A stretch of DNA of 16,178 nucleotides, taken from NCBI GenBank assembly GCA_034112085.1, contig JAWUWD010000154.1:1-16178 (forward strand). The letters run 5' to 3'. The notes beneath the pieces were generated by a model. It was given only the letters and a program-made list of their open reading frames with translations. It was not told the DNA's origin and searched no databases. The translations under genes and the position numbers were made by a program. Numbering within the stretch: position 1 is the first letter of the stretch; each line of letters opens with the position of its first letter. The stretch is from JAWUWD01 sp034112085 (GTDB lineage Bacteria > Bacteroidota > Bacteroidia > Cytophagales > Cyclobacteriaceae). This document shows, one piece after another, positions 13,780 through 16,178 of this stretch.

Positions 13780-16178
13780 ATGAAAACAATCTTCAAGCAC
13801 ATACTTAGCCTCCTACTCATCTTTATGGTGTCAGCGGCTATGTCACAAGTTACAGAGCAATGTAGCAATGGACTCGATGATGACGGAGATGGTCAAGTAG
13901 ATTGTGCAGACGGAGATTGTAATTATGCTGCCAATATCGAAGCAGGTTGTAACTGCGATGATGGCATTGACAATGACGGTAATGGAGAAATTGATATTGC
14001 AGATGGTGCTTGTGCCAATTTTTATGGATTGACCTTCATAGGTGATGGCGGTGAGACTAGTTGTAGTGTTCCTCCAGGAGGAGCATTAAGTGATGCTTTT
14101 GGATTTGTAGAGCCACCATCAGTAACTTCCCAAAATACTGCTGATACTCAGACCAAAATGGCCATAGGCGATGTAGATGGTGATGGTATTCCAGACATTA
14201 TTGGTACTTCAAAGTGGAACAAATCTATTAGGGTGATTGCTACTACAGCTAATCAAGCTGATGGCACGAAAGATCCAGGTGATATTAAGAGTGACTTTGG
14301 AGTCAATGATGCGCCCTCAAATGGATGGTGGGATGATGGCCTATCCAATTCCAAGCATGTTTTTGAGTTGGAAGTAGGTCTTGCCGATCTTGGGACATTT
14401 GGAGCAGGAGGTAATTTTATTAGCAGTACACCAGATGGGATTTCTGAAATATTCTCGATTGTTAGTGGACGTTCGAATAAGAAATTTCCTGATGAATTTT
14501 TCTTAATGGGGTTCACCTACACTCCTACAACACTAACCCCAATTTTTGACCCTGTTTTATTAGGCACTGATCGTCCTGGTATTTTTGGTATGACTGATTT
14601 CGATGGTGATGGTCTCGTTGAAATATATCTCAAAAACAGAATTTATGCTGCTGAGAATGGAAACTTACTGGCAACAGGTGGTGGAGATTGGGATACTGAA
14701 GTTAACGCGGCACCTGTAGCTGTTAATCTGGATGGCGTAGACAATCTTGAACTTGTAAGTGGTAATATGGTATACCAAGTACCTTCCTTAAGTGGTAGGG
14801 CGCTGGTGAACTATACAAGTGAAGAGGATATGAATGCCATTGCAGGTCTTCCTGCCTCAGACATGTATTACCCCAAATTGATCAATGATGTCACAGAATA
14901 TGGACTAGACAATTTTAGTAGTACCAGTGTCGCAGATATTGATGGAGATGGTGATCTGGATATATTTCTATCGGGCGCTACGGATAACCCTTCTGGTACT
15001 ACCGCAATATTTTGGTGGGATTACTCGGCAGATAAAGTCAAAATTTTTAAACCTACACACCCTGACTATGCCACTGGCTGGATATGGGGTACAAGTAGAC
15101 CTAACCTAGGACAGGTTGATGGTAAGGCAAAATGGGAAGATCCATCAACAGGTGCTGTGGTAGATCCTGGAGCTGATGGAGATCAATACCCTTTAGAAAT
15201 CACTATAATATCGGGTAATATTCTATGGGCCATAGATGTAGATGATGCTACCGGAGAATTGGTCGAAATGTGGCAACGAACTATCAACGATTCGAAATCA
15301 GGCGTAGTCGCAACCACAGTTTATGACTTCAATTATGATGGCTATCCTGAAGTTGTTTATCGTGATTCACAACAACTGGTGGTCATAGATGGACCTACAG
15401 GAACTCAAGTAGAGTGGGCCGTGGCTTGCCAATCTCATACGATGACTGAAGGACCTATTATTGCTGATATAGATGGCAATGGTAGTACCGATATTTGTGT
15501 TCCTTGTAATACATCTAATAGCTTTGATATTGATGCTGAAATTCAGCAACAAGCTTTAGGGCAAATCAGAGCTTATTTTTCAGAAGAAAATAATTGGCTA
15601 CCTACTCGCCAAGTATGGAATCAGTCTGGTTATCATGTGGTGAATGTGCTCGATGATTTGACCATTCCTAGACAGATGATGGACATGACCATCAGTTTTG
15701 GCAATGGACCATGTGCTGATGGAATTCCTGGTGAGATTATGCCTTTCAATACTTTTATGAATCAAGTGCCAACCTTAGGGGGCGATGGATGTCCATTTTT
15801 CCCTGGTCCTGACATAGCTTTTGTAGGCCTGGATCCAGATGATCCAATACTTGATCCAGAGGATGTAAATTATGATCCAACGGCATTACCTGCTGTGATT
15901 GTGATACCACCAACTTGTGGAGATTTAGAAATAGGTGTGGCCTTCAATATTATTAATTCTGGTTCTTTGGTGATTAGTGATGATTTGCCTGTTAGTTTTT
16001 GGGAACATAACCCTACCATTAGCCCAGATACAGTTTCAGGTACTGATGCAACACTTCTTCACACCACCTCCTTATTATTAAGTGGATTGCAGGTGGGAGA
16101 TACCATCCGTACTGATACGACATACTTCAATTATAGTGGGGAGACTTCATTTTTGTACATTGTTTTAAATGATGACGG
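13780..16178 (+). CDS. Large secreted FG-GAP surface protein with Cys/Asp-rich N-terminal repeats (3' end outside window)
   Basis: From the ATG at 13780 the frame stays open for 799 codons to the window edge. The start is set by a signal peptide (MKTIFKHILSLLLIFMVSAA, cut near MS-Q). Residues 28-47 and 57-78 are two copies of a CxxGxDxDxDGxxDxxDxxC-like motif, an Asp-rich calcium-binding loop framed by cysteines. FG-GAP-like loops follow: GDVDGDGIPDIIG (130), TDFDGDGLVEIYL (272), a degenerate NLDGVDNLELV (316), ADIDGDGDLDIFL (385), YDFNYDGYPEVVY (515) and ADIDGNGSTDICV (562). This suggests a beta-propeller with long insertions. A segment with LPTRQVWNQSGYHVVNVLDD (607-626), a motif I recall from large Bacteroidota surface proteins, comes next, then a DPDDPxxDPED linker (about 685-700) and the start of an Ig/CARDB-like domain (about 710-799). 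No sorting domain is visible, but one is expected past the edge given the preceding T9SS genes. Function unknown; an extracellular adhesin-type role is inference. Confidence 0.85.
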   Translation, partial: MKTIFKHILSLLLIFMVSAAMSQVTEQCSNGLDDDGDGQVDCADGDCNYAANIEAGCNCDDGIDNDGNGEIDIADGACANFYGLTFIGDGGETSCSVPPGGALSDAFGFVEPPSVTSQNTADTQTKMAIGDVDGDGIPDIIGTSKWNKSIRVIATTANQADGTKDPGDIKSDFGVNDAPSNGWWDDGLSNSKHVFELEVGLADLGTFGAGGNFISSTPDGISEIFSIVSGRSNKKFPDEFFLMGFTYTPTTLTPIFDPVLLGTDRPGIFGMTDFDGDGLVEIYLKNRIYAAENGNLLATGGGDWDTEVNAAPVAVNLDGVDNLELVSGNMVYQVPSLSGRALVNYTSEEDMNAIAGLPASDMYYPKLINDVTEYGLDNFSSTSVADIDGDGDLDIFLSGATDNPSGTTAIFWWDYSADKVKIFKPTHPDYATGWIWGTSRPNLGQVDGKAKWEDPSTGAVVDPGADGDQYPLEITIISGNILWAIDVDDATGELVEMWQRTINDSKSGVVATTVYDFNYDGYPEVVYRDSQQLVVIDGPTGTQVEWAVACQSHTMTEGPIIADIDGNGSTDICVPCNTSNSFDIDAEIQQQALGQIRAYFSEENNWLPTRQVWNQSGYHVVNVLDDLTIPRQMMDMTISFGNGPCADGIPGEIMPFNTFMNQVPTLGGDGCPFFPGPDIAFVGLDPDDPILDPEDVNYDPTALPAVIVIPPTCGDLEIGVAFNIINSGSLVISDDLPVSFWEHNPTISPDTVSGTDATLLHTTSLLLSGLQVGDTIRTDTTYFNYSGETSFLYIVLNDD

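Noticed and set aside
14253..15552. Short frames (minus 14253-14516, plus 14927-15109, minus 15367-15552)
   Set aside because: All lie within the continuous 799-codon frame starting at 13780, which has a signal peptide and FG-GAP motifs.
1..16178. CRISPR array, insertion sequence, prophage, tRNA or rRNA
   Set aside because: No regular direct repeats with unique spacers, no transposase or integrase, no cloverleaf or rRNA-like segment was seen. The regular repeats present encode protein repeats.

Overview
The window looks like chromosomal DNA from a member of the Bacteroidota, most likely a marine Cytophagales-type bacterium (order level is inference). The base composition is AT-rich, genes start without clear Shine-Dalgarno sequences, and TTG / TAnnTTTG-like promoter pairs occur. 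The gene content points the same way: a Bat (aerotolerance) operon tail, a PorP/SprF protein of the type IX secretion system (T9SS), a protein ending in a gliding-motility-type (type B) sorting domain, FG-GAP/PKD surface proteins, and a HAMP-GAF-PAS sensor with the glutamate/glutamine-rich coiled coil common in this phylum. No tRNA, rRNA, CRISPR array, transposase or phage gene was seen.

Layout. (1) 2-493: 3' end of a BatC-like gene with a highly charged tail. (2) 697-1875: acetyl-CoA acetyltransferase with its own candidate promoter and a strong terminator. (3) 1985-3499: exported protein of about 19 MORN-type repeats, convergent with a lipoprotein msrB (4022-3543, minus strand) across a shared hairpin terminator. 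(4) 4023-4270: divergent intergenic region holding several perfect inverted repeats. (5) 4271-8290: tight four-gene plus-strand run encoding a YfiR-family periplasmic protein, a membrane HAMP/GAF/PAS sensor, a DEAD-box RNA helicase that starts at GTG, and an ArsC-family reductase, closed by a terminator. (6) 8500-13693: a PorP/SprF barrel fused to two SPOR domains, then 10 nt later a large secreted beta-propeller/Ig/PKD protein with a type B C-terminal domain. (7) 13780 to the window end: a second large FG-GAP surface protein, cut off by the edge.

How they may work together. The PorP-SPOR protein and its downstream neighbour look like a cognate T9SS pair: an outer-membrane partner protein and its type B substrate. 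The FG-GAP protein after them is probably another exported surface protein. The YfiR/HAMP pair looks like a periplasmic-input, cytoplasmic-output sensing module, but the receptor has no GGDEF, kinase or chemotaxis output domain. The two most unusual items are that outputless YfiR-receptor pair and the fusion of a T9SS barrel to tandem peptidoglycan-binding SPOR domains. All intergenic gaps are shorter than 300 bp.
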